This document shows, piece after piece, positions 7,501 to 16,427 of a stretch of DNA of 64,000 bases; position 1 is the stretch's first letter, and every line of letters starts with the position of its first letter. The position numbers and the translations under genes are program-made. The notes under the pieces are model-generated. The model saw nothing but the letters and a program-made list of their open reading frames with translations, was not told the DNA's origin and did not search any database. This DNA comes from Maribacter sp. (lineage in GTDB: Bacteria > Bacteroidota > Bacteroidia > Flavobacteriales > Flavobacteriaceae), in contig DRFI01000028.1 of assembly GCA_011050675.1 (NCBI GenBank), positions 1 through 64,000 of the forward strand, given 5' to 3'.

Positions 7501-9023
7501 GCATGTGCATTTTCTTTAGCTGTGTAATACGTGTTGTTTGTTGCAACTAATTTTACATCGTGTTTTTTTGCAAATTGAATCAAGACTTGGTTTACACGGT
7601 CTTCATCTTCTTGACCGTGGCGCATGATTTCAATATATAAATCATCACCAAAAGTTTCTTTCCACCAAATAAGAGCTTCTTCAGCCTGGTTTTCACCAAC
7701 ATTCAAAACCTTACTTGGTACTTCACCGTATAAGTTACCGGTAAGAACCATTACATCCTCTTTGTACTGCTCGATAACTTTTTTGTCAATTCGAGGCACG
7801 TAGTATTTTCCGCTTACAAAGGCGATAGAAGACATTTTTGCCAAGTTTAAGTAACCTTTTTTACTCTTGGCAAGCATAACGATTTGGTATCCGTTGTCTT
7901 TTTGTGATTTATTGGTGTGGTCTTCACAAACTTGAAATTCACAACCAATAATAGGTGTAATTTCTAATTCGGGTTCCGGTAATTCATGTAAAGGTTCTTG
8001 TCCTTCCTCTAAAGCTCCATTTTGGGTAGCTCCATGCCGTTTAATATTTGCTTCGTTCCTAGAAACTACACCTTTATTATGATTAAGTACACCGTTTACG
8101 AAATGAAAGGCACCCATCATATTCGCGTGATCGGTCATTGCAACCGCAGGCATTTTTGCTTTAGCGGCATTGGCAATTAAATCCGGAATACTGGTGGTGG
8201 ACTGTAATATAGAGAACTGTGTATGGTTGTGTAGATGTGCAAAACTAGCGGACTCTAATGTAGCTAAGTTTTCTTGAATTTCTTCTTGAGAAACTCCGCC
8301 AGTATCTTTTGCCCAAAGTGCATCGGCAATTTTTTTCGATGCCTTTTTAAGATTGATGTGCTTTAATCCAATGAGCTTAATCTCTTTCGGATTGGCTTCT
8401 GAGAAATTCTTAAAATAGTCTGGTTGAACATCTAATTGTTCAATGGTATATTGTTGCTTACGTATAAGCTCAAGAAAACAACGTGTAGTTGCTTCAACAT
8501 CTGCTGTCGCATTATGCGCTTCGCCAAAAGGCTCACCAAATAAAAACTGGTGTAATTCTGTTAACGTAGGAAGTTTGAATTTACCACCTCTACCGCCGGG
8601 AATCTGGCAAAGTTTAGCTGTATGTTCCGTACAAGTGTCCAAAAGAGGTAATTCTTGTAATGGGTTTTCAACACCTAATCGGTGAAATTCAGCACCCATA
8701 ATATTAAGGTCAAACCCAACATTTTGTCCAACTATAAATTTTGTCTTGGACATTGCAATATTAAACTTCTCTAAAACCTCTGAAAGGGAAATACCTTGTT
8801 GCTCTGCCAATTCGGTAGATATACCGTGAATCTGCTCTGCATCATAAGGGATGTTGAATCCATCAGGGCGTACCAAATAATCTTGATGTTCAATACAATT
8901 ACCCATTTCATCATGCAACTGCCATGCAATCTGTATACAACGTGGCCAGTTATCTGTATCGGTAATAGGGGCATTCCAGTTTTTTGGAAGACCGGTAGTT
9001 TCGGTATCAAAGATGAGGTACAT
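4587..9023 (-). CDS. dnaE: DNA polymerase III alpha subunit with fused proofreading exonuclease
   Basis: This 1478-residue protein is the replicative polymerase. Residues 1-190 form a DnaQ-like DEDDh 3'-5' exonuclease with D6, E8 (FDTETT), D105, H170 and D175 all in place. A PHP domain begins near residue 260 (FAHLHNHTQFS). The polymerase palm follows, with catalytic Asp residues in PDIDIDFDDEG at 705-715, then finger, helix-hairpin-helix, OB-fold and tail regions. E. coli DnaE is about 1160 residues and takes its exonuclease from a separate epsilon subunit; here the fused domain explains the extra length. Every exonuclease active-site residue is present, so proofreading is probably active. 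The ATG at 9023 opens directly into the exonuclease. Confidence 0.97.
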   Translation of the reverse strand: MYLIFDTETTGLPKNWNAPITDTDNWPRCIQIAWQLHDEMGNCIEHQDYLVRPDGFNIPYDAEQIHGISTELAEQQGISLSEVLEKFNIAMSKTKFIVGQNVGFDLNIMGAEFHRLGVENPLQELPLLDTCTEHTAKLCQIPGGRGGKFKLPTLTELHQFLFGEPFGEAHNATADVEATTRCFLELIRKQQYTIEQLDVQPDYFKNFSEANPKEIKLIGLKHINLKKASKKIADALWAKDTGGVSQEEIQENLATLESASFAHLHNHTQFSILQSTTSIPDLIANAAKAKMPAVAMTDHANMMGAFHFVNGVLNHNKGVVSRNEANIKRHGATQNGALEEGQEPLHELPEPELEITPIIGCEFQVCEDHTNKSQKDNGYQIVMLAKSKKGYLNLAKMSSIAFVSGKYYVPRIDKKVIEQYKEDVMVLTGNLYGEVPSKVLNVGENQAEEALIWWKETFGDDLYIEIMRHGQEDEDRVNQVLIQFAKKHDVKLVATNNTYYTAKENAHAHDILLCVKDGEKQATPIGRGRGYRYGLPNQEYYFKSSDEMKELFKDIPEAIINIQEIVDKVETFTLARDVLLPAFDIPEEFQFAEDKLDNGKRGENKFLRHITYEGAKKRYGEITPSIDERLDFELKVIEKTGYPGYFLIVEDFIRAARAMDVSVGPGRGSAAGSAVAYCLWITNLDPIKYDLLFERFLNPDRVSMPDIDIDFDDEGRGRVMDYVIDKYGSNQVAQIITYGTMAAKSAIRDTARALDLPLQDSDRMAKLIPDMSKLKKIIGVDEKILKSKFRAEDLAKINELLAISKGDGLEAETLNQAYILEGSVRNTGIHACGVIITPDDITKFVPVALAKDSEMYCTQFDNSVVEDAGLLKMDFLGLKTLTLIKDTVKIVKAKHGVELDPENFPLDDIKTYELFQRGETVGVFQYESPGMQKHMRSLKPTVFADLIAMNALYRPGPMEYIPSFIARKHGTEEIVYDLDACEEYLAETYGITVYQEQVMLLSQKLADFTKGEADVLRKAMGKKQKHVLDKMKPKFIEQASAKGHAADKLEKIWKDWEAFAAYAFNKSHSTCYAWIAYQTAYCKAHYPAEYMAAVLSNNMNDIKQVTFFMEECKRMGLDVLGPDVNESYYKFAVNDAGAVRFGMGAVKGVGRGAVETIVENRKEEGGYKSVFDFAKRIDLRAANKKAFESLAVAGGFDSFGDTHRAQYFHDEGDGITFLEKTIKYGAKFQESENSSQVSLFGDASEVQIPEPVVPPCEEWGTMEKLRREKEVVGIYISGHPLDDFKTEVKAFCNANIACVHDLPTYVNRELTFAAVITDVQHRVSKNGKGWAAFTMEDYTDSYEFRIFGEEYLKFRHFLMINSFAYVKLFVRDGWMNKDTGKKGDPRMQFNSFMLLQEVMETYAKKLTIKLNIADLKEEKVRALKETFTNHKGEHNINFIVYEMEEKIKVNLNSRKQKVQISSELLQLLEKQDVHFKLN

Positions 9024-9434
9024 AGCGAATTTTCTGAGTGTTCAACGTGGTCAGATGATTGACCTAAAAAGTGCCTATAAAATTACTAAAAAGGACTTGT
9101 TTGATGAAGTAGAGTTGCTAAGAGTTATTAACGAATAAATTTACTAGGCTTATTTAGTGAACATTTTATTGAATTTTATCATACTTATTAATTCCATTAG
9201 CAGTGTTGAGCTAGTAATGTTCATTGCTGCTTGGCAATTTTTGTGTTTCTTGCAAAGCACTATTGATATATTTTTTATTAATTACTGTTTAAATAACTGC
9301 AATTGATAATTGTCAGTTCGTTAAAATCGATTATATTTGCACCCGCTTTGATATTAGCTTTGCTGGTTGATGGCGAACGAGTTAAAAACTAGAATTAATA
9401 ATCAAGGGTCGGGCACCCTACAAATTAATGTGAT
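9024..9434. other. Divergent intergenic region dnaE/rpsP
   Basis: These 411 bases separate dnaE from rpsP. They contain the rpsP promoter at 9310-9339 and a small GGGT/ACCC hairpin at 9406-9418 in the rpsP leader. That hairpin is too weak to call a regulatory element. No RNA gene or further ORF was recognised. Confidence 0.6.
9310..9339 (+). promoter_or_regulatory. Promoter of rpsP-rimM
   Basis: TTG (9310-9312), a 19-base spacer and TATATTTG (9332-9339) match the Bacteroidetes sigma-A consensus. The transcript would have a leader of about 90 bases before rpsP. Confidence 0.75.
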
Positions 9435-10010
9435 ATGCCAGTAAAAATAAGATTACAAAGACACGGTAAAAAAGGAAAACCTTTCTATTGGGTAGTTGCT
9501 GCAGATGCAAGAGCTAAAAGAGATGGTAAATTCTTAGAGAAATTAGGTATCTACAATCCTAATACAAACCCTGCAACAATTGAACTTAATATTGATAGTT
9601 CAGTAAAATGGTTGCAAAACGGTGCACAACCTACAGATACAGCAAAAGCTATTCTTTCTTATAGAGGTGTACTTTTAAAGCATCATTTATTAGGTGGTGT
9701 TAGTAAAGGAGCATTAACAGAAGAGCAAGCAGAAGAAAAATTCAATGCTTGGGTTTCTGAAAAAGAAGCTGCAATTTCTGATAAAGTTGGTGGTTTAGAT
9801 AAAGTGAAAGCTGATGCTAGAACTGCTGCATTGAAAGCGGAAAAAGAAGTAAATGATAAGCGTGCTGCTGATGCTGCCGCTGCTGCATTACCAGAAACTC
9901 CAGAAGGCGAAAGTGCTGAAGAAGAAGTAGTAGCTGTTGAAGCTGCTGGTGAGCCAGAACAAGCTGTTGAAGCTCCAGAAGCTCCTGCTGCTGAAGAAGA
10001 TAAAGCATAA
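9435..10010 (+). CDS. rpsP: 30S ribosomal protein S16
   Basis: The first 80 or so residues are a typical bS16 ([21 protein letters not shown], then [15 protein letters not shown]). The remaining part, to 191 residues, is an Ala/Glu/Lys-rich extension ending in a low-complexity acidic Ala-Pro-Glu tail. Long bS16 tails are usual in Bacteroidetes. The protein assembles early in the 5' domain of 16S rRNA. It forms an operon with rimM 13 bases downstream. Reverse-strand ORFs over the Ala-rich tail are compositional shadows. Confidence 0.97.
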   Translation: MPVKIRLQRHGKKGKPFYWVVAADARAKRDGKFLEKLGIYNPNTNPATIELNIDSSVKWLQNGAQPTDTAKAILSYRGVLLKHHLLGGVSKGALTEEQAEEKFNAWVSEKEAAISDKVGGLDKVKADARTAALKAEKEVNDKRAADAAAAALPETPEGESAEEEVVAVEAAGEPEQAVEAPEAPAAEEDKA

Positions 10011-10023
10011 TTTTTAAGGAACG

Positions 10024-10551
10024 ATGCGCAAGGAAGATTGTTTCTACCTAGGTAATATCGTTTCAAAATATAGTTTCAAAGGGGAGGTACTAGTAAAACT
10101 AGATACTGATGATCCCGAGATATACGAAAACATGGAATCAGTATTCGTTTCTTTAGGAAACAATCTGGTTCCATTTTTTATTAAAAGATGCCGACTTCAT
10201 AAATCTAACTTACTTCGTATAGATTTTGAAGAGGTGAAATCAGAATCTGATGCAGATCGCATTATGAAATCTGGACTCTATTTACCCCTTACCATGTTGC
10301 CCAAACTTACGGGTAACAAGTTTTATTACCACGAAATTATTGGCTTTACCATGATAGACTCCATTCACGGGGATATTGGTATTGTACAAAGCGTTAATGA
10401 TACTACAGCACAAGCTTTATTTGAAGTGCAAAAAGAAGACAAACAATTACTTATACCTGTAAGTGATGATATCATTACTAAAATAGACCGCGAGAATAAA
10501 AGTATTTTCGTGAAGACTCCAGAAGGTTTGGTGGATCTTTACTTATCTTAA
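10024..10551 (+). CDS. rimM: Ribosome maturation factor RimM
   Basis: The 175-residue protein has an N-terminal RimM beta-barrel (DCFYLGNIVSKYSFKGEVLVKLDTD) and a C-terminal PRC-barrel (residues about 95-170, KFYYHEIIGFTMID). It binds S19 and assists 30S head assembly. It follows rpsP directly, the conserved order. The trmD gene that follows it in Proteobacteria is absent here; an accessory block begins instead. Confidence 0.96.
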   Translation: MRKEDCFYLGNIVSKYSFKGEVLVKLDTDDPEIYENMESVFVSLGNNLVPFFIKRCRLHKSNLLRIDFEEVKSESDADRIMKSGLYLPLTMLPKLTGNKFYYHEIIGFTMIDSIHGDIGIVQSVNDTTAQALFEVQKEDKQLLIPVSDDIITKIDRENKSIFVKTPEGLVDLYLS

Positions 10552-10741
10552 GATAACAAATACATCTTTTTATTATTATTCTTATAATTATTACGGTGTG
10601 TTTTTGTAATACTCATAATATTTTAATTCATTTTTAAGAATTCTAATATTATTTAGCTTCTTTACTTCGTTATTGGTCGAATTTTAACTGATTATGGTTG
10701 GTAAACTTTGTAAGTTCATTACAGTTTTAAAACCACCACTA

Positions 10742-13093
10742 ATGACCAAGAACTTTACAGCTGATTTTTTCAGGTTTACTGCTATAGGTTTTATCTGTTG
10801 TATTTTGATGAGTTGTTCTTCTGAATCTGAGAAGACAATTGCTTTAGCAAATAAAAGTACTCAGAATAGTGTTCCAGAAAAGATCGATTTTACCTTTCAT
10901 GTAAAACCAATATTGTCTGATCGTTGTTTTAAATGTCACGGTCCAGATAAAAATGCTGTTGAAGGTAACCTTTCTCTACATTCTGCTGAAGAGGCATATC
11001 GAGCTTTAGGCAAATTAAAAGACCATGCTGCAATTGTGCCAGGGGATGCTTCTAAAAGCAGTTTGGTTGAAAGAATTTTCACGGAGGATAGTAATTTAAT
11101 GATGCCCCCGACAGAATCTAATTTGGTTTTGGAAGATTTTGAAAAAGCTATTCTAGAGAAATGGATAGAACAGGGAGCAGAGTATAAAACACATTGGGCA
11201 TTTATTCCTCCAACTCCACAAGATGTACCTAGTAATGAAAAGGGAAATGATTGGGGAAACAATGAAATTGATGCTTTTGTTATTAGTAAATTATCAGAGA
11301 AGAGTATGAGTCCGAGTCCTCGGGCTACAAGTGAAAAACTACTAAGAAGAGTTACGTTCGATTTAACCGGACTACCACCTACAATAAGTCAGCTAGAGAA
11401 ATTTTCGGCAAACCCATCTAAAGAACAGTATGAGAAAATAATAGATTCTTTGTTATTGTCTGTAGACTATGCAGAAAATATGGCTGCAGAATGGATGGAT
11501 ATTGCAAGATACGCCGATACTCATGGATATCAAGATGATTTCGAACGGACGATGTGGCCTTGGAGAGATTGGGTAATTCACGCATTTAAAGAGAATATGC
11601 CTTATGATCAATTCGTAACATATCAATTGGCTGGGGACTTGTTGCCCAATGCTAATCTAGAACAAATATTAGCTACCGGTTTTAACAGGAATCACAAGAT
11701 AACCGCTGAAGGCGGGGTGATTCCTGAAGAATACCGGGTTGAATATGTTGAAGATAGAAATACTACGTTAGGTACGGCATTTTTAGGTCTTACGTTAGAA
11801 TGTGCTCGTTGTCACGATCACAAATATGATCCTATAAGTCAAAAAGAACATTTTCAGTTTTATAGCTTTTTTAATAATATTCCTGAAAAAGGATTATTGG
11901 CTAATGCGGCGGAATTACCAGAACCTTATATCAAAGTAACCTCAAAAGAGGTAAATGATATCTTAGGATTTATAAATCTTGAGAAAAGCGAAATGAAAGA
12001 GGTGCCTGTGATGGTTATGAAAGAAATGGATAAGCCTAGGTCAACGTTTATATTAGAAAGAGGTATTTATGACCAGTATGGTGCAGAAGTATTCCCCGAT
12101 ACTCCCGAGTCCATTCTTCCCTTTAATGACTACCCTAAAAATAGATTGGGCTTGGCGCAATGGCTTTTTGAAGACAAACACCCACTTACGGCTAGAGTTG
12201 CAGTTAATAGATTGTGGCAACGAATGTTCGGTAGTGGTATTGTAGCTTCGTCGTACGATTTTGGTAATCAAGGGTCGTTACCTACGCATCCGGAGTTGCT
12301 AGATTTTTTGGCTATCAAGTACAAGGGCGAAGGTTGGAATACCAGAGCTATGTTGAAATACATTGCGATGTCTGAAGCCTACCAACAGGATACGAAATCA
12401 ACAACAGAAAAATTAGAACAAGATCCAGAAAATAAATATTTGGCTCGTGCATCTCGTCTCCGTCTATCTTCTGAGGCTATTAGAGACCAAGCTTTAGCGT
12501 TTAGTGGGTTATTAAATAGGGAAGTTGGCGGTCCAAGTGTTAAGCCATATCAGCCAGAAGGTATTTGGGAAGAAACTACCGGTGGCGGTGGCGGTAGTAC
12601 GGCATCATATACACTAAGTGAAGGTAATGATGTCTATAGAAAAAGCTTGTATACTTTTTGGAAACGAACTGTTCCACCACCAAGTATGATGACTTTTGAT
12701 AGTAGTTCTAGAGATTATTGCTCAGTAAAACGACAAGAAACAAATACTCCTTTACAGGCATTGGTTTTGCTTAATGATCCACAAATGGTAGAAGCTGCCA
12801 GGGTTGCTGCAGTAGGTGAAATGGTAGCAAATCCTAATTCTGAAAATGAGCAAATAAAGACATTATTTTATAAGGCTACATCTAGATTGCCAAATGAGAT
12901 AGAAACACAGTCTTTAGTTGATTATTATGATGAAATGTTGGCTAAAGTAGAGAGCGGTGAGATCTCTGCTGTCGAATATCTGAGTATCGGTAGAAGCCAA
13001 GCACCAACGAATATGAACAAACAAAAGTTGGTTGCTTTGACGTTGACGGCACACACAATTTTGAATTTAGATGAAACTATAAATAGAGGCTGA
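10742..13093 (+). CDS. Planctomycete-type cytochrome protein (PSCyt1-DUF1549-DUF1553), lipoprotein
   Basis: The domain order is a lipoprotein signal (lipobox ILMSC), a cytochrome C-like PSCyt1 domain with haem-binding CFKCH (FHVKPILSDRCFKCHG), DUF1549/PSCyt2 (DLTGLPPTISQLEKF through RCHDHKYDPIS) and DUF1553/PSD1 (PLTARVAVNRLWQRMFG, QETNTPLQALVLLNDP). A second haem-like motif CARCH lies in the DUF1549 part. I chose the ATG at 10742 over an upstream ATG at 10694 because it puts the signal peptide at the N-terminus. Such proteins abound in Planctomycetes, beside DUF1501 genes and sulfatases, and are thought to act in periplasmic or outer-membrane oxidation of polysaccharides or sugars; the exact reaction is unproven. 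It is first in a tight plus-strand run. Confidence 0.9.
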   Translation: MTKNFTADFFRFTAIGFICCILMSCSSESEKTIALANKSTQNSVPEKIDFTFHVKPILSDRCFKCHGPDKNAVEGNLSLHSAEEAYRALGKLKDHAAIVPGDASKSSLVERIFTEDSNLMMPPTESNLVLEDFEKAILEKWIEQGAEYKTHWAFIPPTPQDVPSNEKGNDWGNNEIDAFVISKLSEKSMSPSPRATSEKLLRRVTFDLTGLPPTISQLEKFSANPSKEQYEKIIDSLLLSVDYAENMAAEWMDIARYADTHGYQDDFERTMWPWRDWVIHAFKENMPYDQFVTYQLAGDLLPNANLEQILATGFNRNHKITAEGGVIPEEYRVEYVEDRNTTLGTAFLGLTLECARCHDHKYDPISQKEHFQFYSFFNNIPEKGLLANAAELPEPYIKVTSKEVNDILGFINLEKSEMKEVPVMVMKEMDKPRSTFILERGIYDQYGAEVFPDTPESILPFNDYPKNRLGLAQWLFEDKHPLTARVAVNRLWQRMFGSGIVASSYDFGNQGSLPTHPELLDFLAIKYKGEGWNTRAMLKYIAMSEAYQQDTKSTTEKLEQDPENKYLARASRLRLSSEAIRDQALAFSGLLNREVGGPSVKPYQPEGIWEETTGGGGGSTASYTLSEGNDVYRKSLYTFWKRTVPPPSMMTFDSSSRDYCSVKRQETNTPLQALVLLNDPQMVEAARVAAVGEMVANPNSENEQIKTLFYKATSRLPNEIETQSLVDYYDEMLAKVESGEISAVEYLSIGRSQAPTNMNKQKLVALTLTAHTILNLDETINRG

Positions 13094-13095
13094 TT

Positions 13096-14589
13096 ATGAG
13101 CGAAAAGAAAATAGTTGAGGAGCGGTCTCTTATATTAAATAGAAGGTCTTTTTTAGGAAAAACAGCAATGGGTGTTGGCGGAATAGGCCTGGCATCTTTA
13201 TTGGGAACCAATTTATTCAGTAAAGGTGAAAATGGTTTATATACTGCCGATAGTGGACCTGCAGGTGTAAAGGGAGTGTTAGATTCTTTACATCATCCAT
13301 CGAAAATAAAAAGAGTTATTTACCTGTTTCAAAGTGGCGGACCTTCGCAATTAGAATTATTCGATTATAAACCACTTTTAAATCAGCGTAGAGGAGAAGA
13401 TTTGCCAGAATCTATACGTAATGGACAACGTTTAACGGGTATGACTTCTGGGCAAGATAATTTTCCTTTAGTGGGATCTAATTTCGGTTTCCAGCGTTAT
13501 GGTCAAAACGGAACTTTTATAAGTGACCTATTGCCATATACTGCTAAAATGGTAGATGATATTTGTATTGTAAAATCTATGTATACAGAGGCTATTAATC
13601 ATGATCCTGCGGTAACCTTTTTTCAGACCGGATCACAACAACCGGGTAGGCCAAGCATTGGTTCATGGTTGAGTTATGGTTTAGGGAGCGAAAATGAAAA
13701 TTTACCTGCCTTTACAGTACTATTATCAAGAGGTTCTGGTAGACCAAATGGTCAACCTTTATATACTAGACTTTGGGGTAATGGATTTTTACATTCCCTT
13801 CATCAAGGGGTGCAATTTAGGGCGGCTAAAGACCCTGTTCTTTATCTCAACGACCCAAAAGGTACTACTGCAGATGTAAAAAGGTCAATGTTAGATAAAT
13901 TGGCAGAACTTAATGATCAACATTATCAAGAATCTAACGATCCAGAAATACAAAGTAGAATAGCACAGTATGAAATGGCCTATAGAATGCAAACGTCTGT
14001 ACCAGATGTTATGAATACTGACGGTGAGCCAGATTATATTTATAAAATGTACGGTTCAGATGCAAAGATACCGGGTACGTTTGCGGCAAATTGTCTATTA
14101 GCAAGACGCTTGGCTGAAAAAGATGTTCGTTTTATTCAACTATATCATATGGGGTGGGATCAACATGATAACCTTCCAGGGGCTATACAAAAGCAAGCCA
14201 AAGATGTAGATCAAGCATCTGCTGCATTAATTGCCGATTTAAAGCAACGTGGCATGTTAGAAGATACGTTAGTGGTTTGGGGCGGTGAGTTTGGTAGAAC
14301 AAACTATTCTCAAGGCTTACTTACAGATACTACATACGGTAGGGATCATCATCCTAGATGTTTTACCATGTGGATGGCAGGTGGCGGAATTAAACCTGGT
14401 ATTGTTTACGGTGAAACCGATGAATTTGGATATAATATTGTGAAAAATCCTGTACATGTGCACGATTTTCAAGCAACCATGCTTCATCAATTGGGTATTG
14501 ATCATGAAAAATTTACCTATAAATATCAAGGTAGACGCTTTAGACTTACTGATGTAGAAGGAAAAGTAATCAAGGATATTTTAACGTAA
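13096..14589 (+). CDS. DUF1501 protein with Tat signal
   Basis: The 497-residue protein begins with a twin-arginine signal (NRRSFLGKTAMGVGG). Its body is a DUF1501 domain, of the alkaline phosphatase/sulfatase-like superfamily, with the family motifs YLFQSGGPSQLELFDYKP, HDPAVTFFQTGS and VVWGGEFGRT followed by GRDHHP. The start is 2 bases after the upstream stop. DUF1501 and DUF1553 proteins are near-constant partners in Planctomycetes and Verrucomicrobia, so the two probably act together in the periplasm; no enzymatic activity is established for the family. Confidence 0.92.
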   Translation: MSEKKIVEERSLILNRRSFLGKTAMGVGGIGLASLLGTNLFSKGENGLYTADSGPAGVKGVLDSLHHPSKIKRVIYLFQSGGPSQLELFDYKPLLNQRRGEDLPESIRNGQRLTGMTSGQDNFPLVGSNFGFQRYGQNGTFISDLLPYTAKMVDDICIVKSMYTEAINHDPAVTFFQTGSQQPGRPSIGSWLSYGLGSENENLPAFTVLLSRGSGRPNGQPLYTRLWGNGFLHSLHQGVQFRAAKDPVLYLNDPKGTTADVKRSMLDKLAELNDQHYQESNDPEIQSRIAQYEMAYRMQTSVPDVMNTDGEPDYIYKMYGSDAKIPGTFAANCLLARRLAEKDVRFIQLYHMGWDQHDNLPGAIQKQAKDVDQASAALIADLKQRGMLEDTLVVWGGEFGRTNYSQGLLTDTTYGRDHHPRCFTMWMAGGGIKPGIVYGETDEFGYNIVKNPVHVHDFQATMLHQLGIDHEKFTYKYQGRRFRLTDVEGKVIKDILT

Positions 14590-15623
14590 TGGAGAGAAGA
14601 ACTTTTATAAAAAATACTGCTGCGGCGTCAGCAGGGTTATTAACATGTTCCTCTGTGGGTGCAAGTTTACTGGAATATAAAGATGCCATTATTGGTCACG
14701 GTAGTCATCAGTATAAGATTGACCTTAATTGGGGAGCGTTGAATCCTAATTACTATCCTGTGAACGATTGCCACGAAATGGTACAAGATTCTAAGGGCAG
14801 AATTTTACTATTAACCAATCATACCAAAAATAATATTATCGTTTATGACCGTTCAGGTAAATTGTTAGAAACCTGGGGAACAGATTACCCTGGTGCTCAT
14901 GGGTTAACCTTGAATGTTGAGAATGGCGAGGATTTTCTTTATATATCCGACAATAGCAGACATGAGGTTATTAAGACGACTATTGATGGTAAGGTGGTGC
15001 AAGTTTTCACCTATCCAATAGAATCAGGAAAATATAGCGCTAAAGAACAATACATACCTACTGAAACTACCATAGCTGAAAACGGAGATGTATACATAGC
15101 GGATGGCTATGGAGCACAATATATTATGCGTTATAATGCAAAGGGAGAGTTGCTTCAGACCTTTGGAGGAAAGGGTGATGCTGATCATTTATTCAATAAT
15201 GCCCACGGTATTTGTATAGATACTAGAAATGGAAAAGATCCTGAGCTTTTAATTACCGCTAGGCAACAGAACAAATTAAAACGGTTTACGATGGATGGGG
15301 AATTTATAGAGAGTATAGATTTGCCCGGGGCTTTTATTTGTAGACCCGTAATTAAACATGATACTATTTACCTGGCAACGATTTGGTCTGGCGATGGATC
15401 AGATGGCACAGGTTTTATTTCTATTTTAGATAAAGATAATAAGCTGATTTCTGCACCAGGCGGATGCAAACCGGTTTATGATAAGAGTGGTTTGCGCCCA
15501 ATGTATCAATCTATTAAAATATTTACCCATCCGCACGATGTTTGTGTTGATGAAGATGATAATTTATATGTAGCCCAGTGGAATTCTGGAAAGACATACC
15601 CTATAAAATTGAATAGAATATGA
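14589..15623 (+). CDS. NHL/six-bladed beta-propeller protein with Tat-like signal
   Basis: The 344-residue protein starts with RRTFIKNTAAASAGLL, a Tat signal. The rest shows repeated propeller blades (GRILLLTNHTKNNIIVYDRSG, AENGDVYIADGYGAQYIMRYN, HPHDVCVDEDDNLYVAQW) resembling NHL repeats as in peptidyl-alpha-hydroxyglycine lyase-like proteins. The ATG overlaps the previous stop (TAATG), indicating translational coupling. Its role in the cluster may be ligand binding or catalysis on a sugar lactone or similar substrate; the sequence does not decide. Confidence 0.82.
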   Translation: MERRTFIKNTAAASAGLLTCSSVGASLLEYKDAIIGHGSHQYKIDLNWGALNPNYYPVNDCHEMVQDSKGRILLLTNHTKNNIIVYDRSGKLLETWGTDYPGAHGLTLNVENGEDFLYISDNSRHEVIKTTIDGKVVQVFTYPIESGKYSAKEQYIPTETTIAENGDVYIADGYGAQYIMRYNAKGELLQTFGGKGDADHLFNNAHGICIDTRNGKDPELLITARQQNKLKRFTMDGEFIESIDLPGAFICRPVIKHDTIYLATIWSGDGSDGTGFISILDKDNKLISAPGGCKPVYDKSGLRPMYQSIKIFTHPHDVCVDEDDNLYVAQWNSGKTYPIKLNRI

Positions 15624-16426
15624 TCAAACGTATATTATATTCTTTGTTCGTAATAGTTATGTTGTGCCAAGCATGTGTTTCTCAAGGTACAGTATATGCT
15701 TCTAATGACATGTTTCAATTATCTGCACCGCGTCTAAACGTTTCGGCTATATTTTTTGAGTCTTATACTACGTTGACTATCAATATAGATTTAGCTAATT
15801 CTATTGTAAAATATTCTTTAGATGGTAGTGCTGTTAATCAGAATTCTAAAGTATATAATACACCGTTGAAACTAACGGAAAGTGTTGTGGTTAAAGCAAA
15901 AGTTTTTCATCCAGATTATTTGGAGAGCGAAGAAGTTCAAATCGAAGTAGTAAAAATTGCGAATAAAAGTGCAATTAAAGATATTGTGTTGTCTACAAAA
16001 CCTAACGATAGATACCCAGGATCGGGCTCTGAGGGGTTGATGAATTTAACTAAAGGTAGCGCTCAATTTGGTGGTGATAAACAATGGATGGGTTTTCAAA
16101 CAGATAGTATTTCTGCTATCTTAAAACTTGATAAAAAACTTGAAATTTCTAAAGTGATACTTAGTACTTTGACAAATCAATCTAACTGGATTTTTGCTCC
16201 TGGAAAAATTGAAGTTTTTCATGATGGAAAATTAGTCGGCATAGGAACTTATCCTAAGAGTGATAAAGAAACTTCAAACAACGCAACTTTCCTTAGTGTA
16301 CCTTTAGTAAAAGGCACCTATGATCAATTAAAGGTCGTGGTTTATCCGCTAAAAGAAATACCAGAATGGCATCAAGGAAAAGGTACTTCGCCATGGGTTT
16401 TTATAGATGAAATAATTATACAATAA
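15620..16426 (+). CDS. Lipoprotein with CHB_HEX-like and discoidin-like modules
   Basis: The 268-residue protein has a lipoprotein signal (FVIVMLCQAC). Residues about 35-115 resemble the chitobiase/beta-hexosaminidase C-terminal module (IVKYSLDGSAVNQNSKVYNTPLKL). Residues about 125-268 form a beta-rich, discoidin (F5/8 type C)-like module that ends in SPWVFIDEIIIQ. The same pair of modules forms the C-terminus of the next gene. It overlaps the propeller gene by four bases (ATGA). No catalytic motif is visible; a surface glycan-binding or scaffold role is inferred. Confidence 0.75.
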   Translation: MIKRILYSLFVIVMLCQACVSQGTVYASNDMFQLSAPRLNVSAIFFESYTTLTINIDLANSIVKYSLDGSAVNQNSKVYNTPLKLTESVVVKAKVFHPDYLESEEVQIEVVKIANKSAIKDIVLSTKPNDRYPGSGSEGLMNLTKGSAQFGGDKQWMGFQTDSISAILKLDKKLEISKVILSTLTNQSNWIFAPGKIEVFHDGKLVGIGTYPKSDKETSNNATFLSVPLVKGTYDQLKVVVYPLKEIPEWHQGKGTSPWVFIDEIIIQ

Positions 16427-16427
16427 C

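Noticed and set aside
9406..9418. Ribosomal leader regulatory structure ahead of rpsP
   Set aside because: The stem is only four base pairs (GGGT/ACCC) and resembles no known bS16 leader.
9683..10066. Minus-strand Ala/Ser-rich open frame over rpsP and rimM
   Set aside because: It is a compositional shadow of the Ala/Glu-rich bS16 tail.
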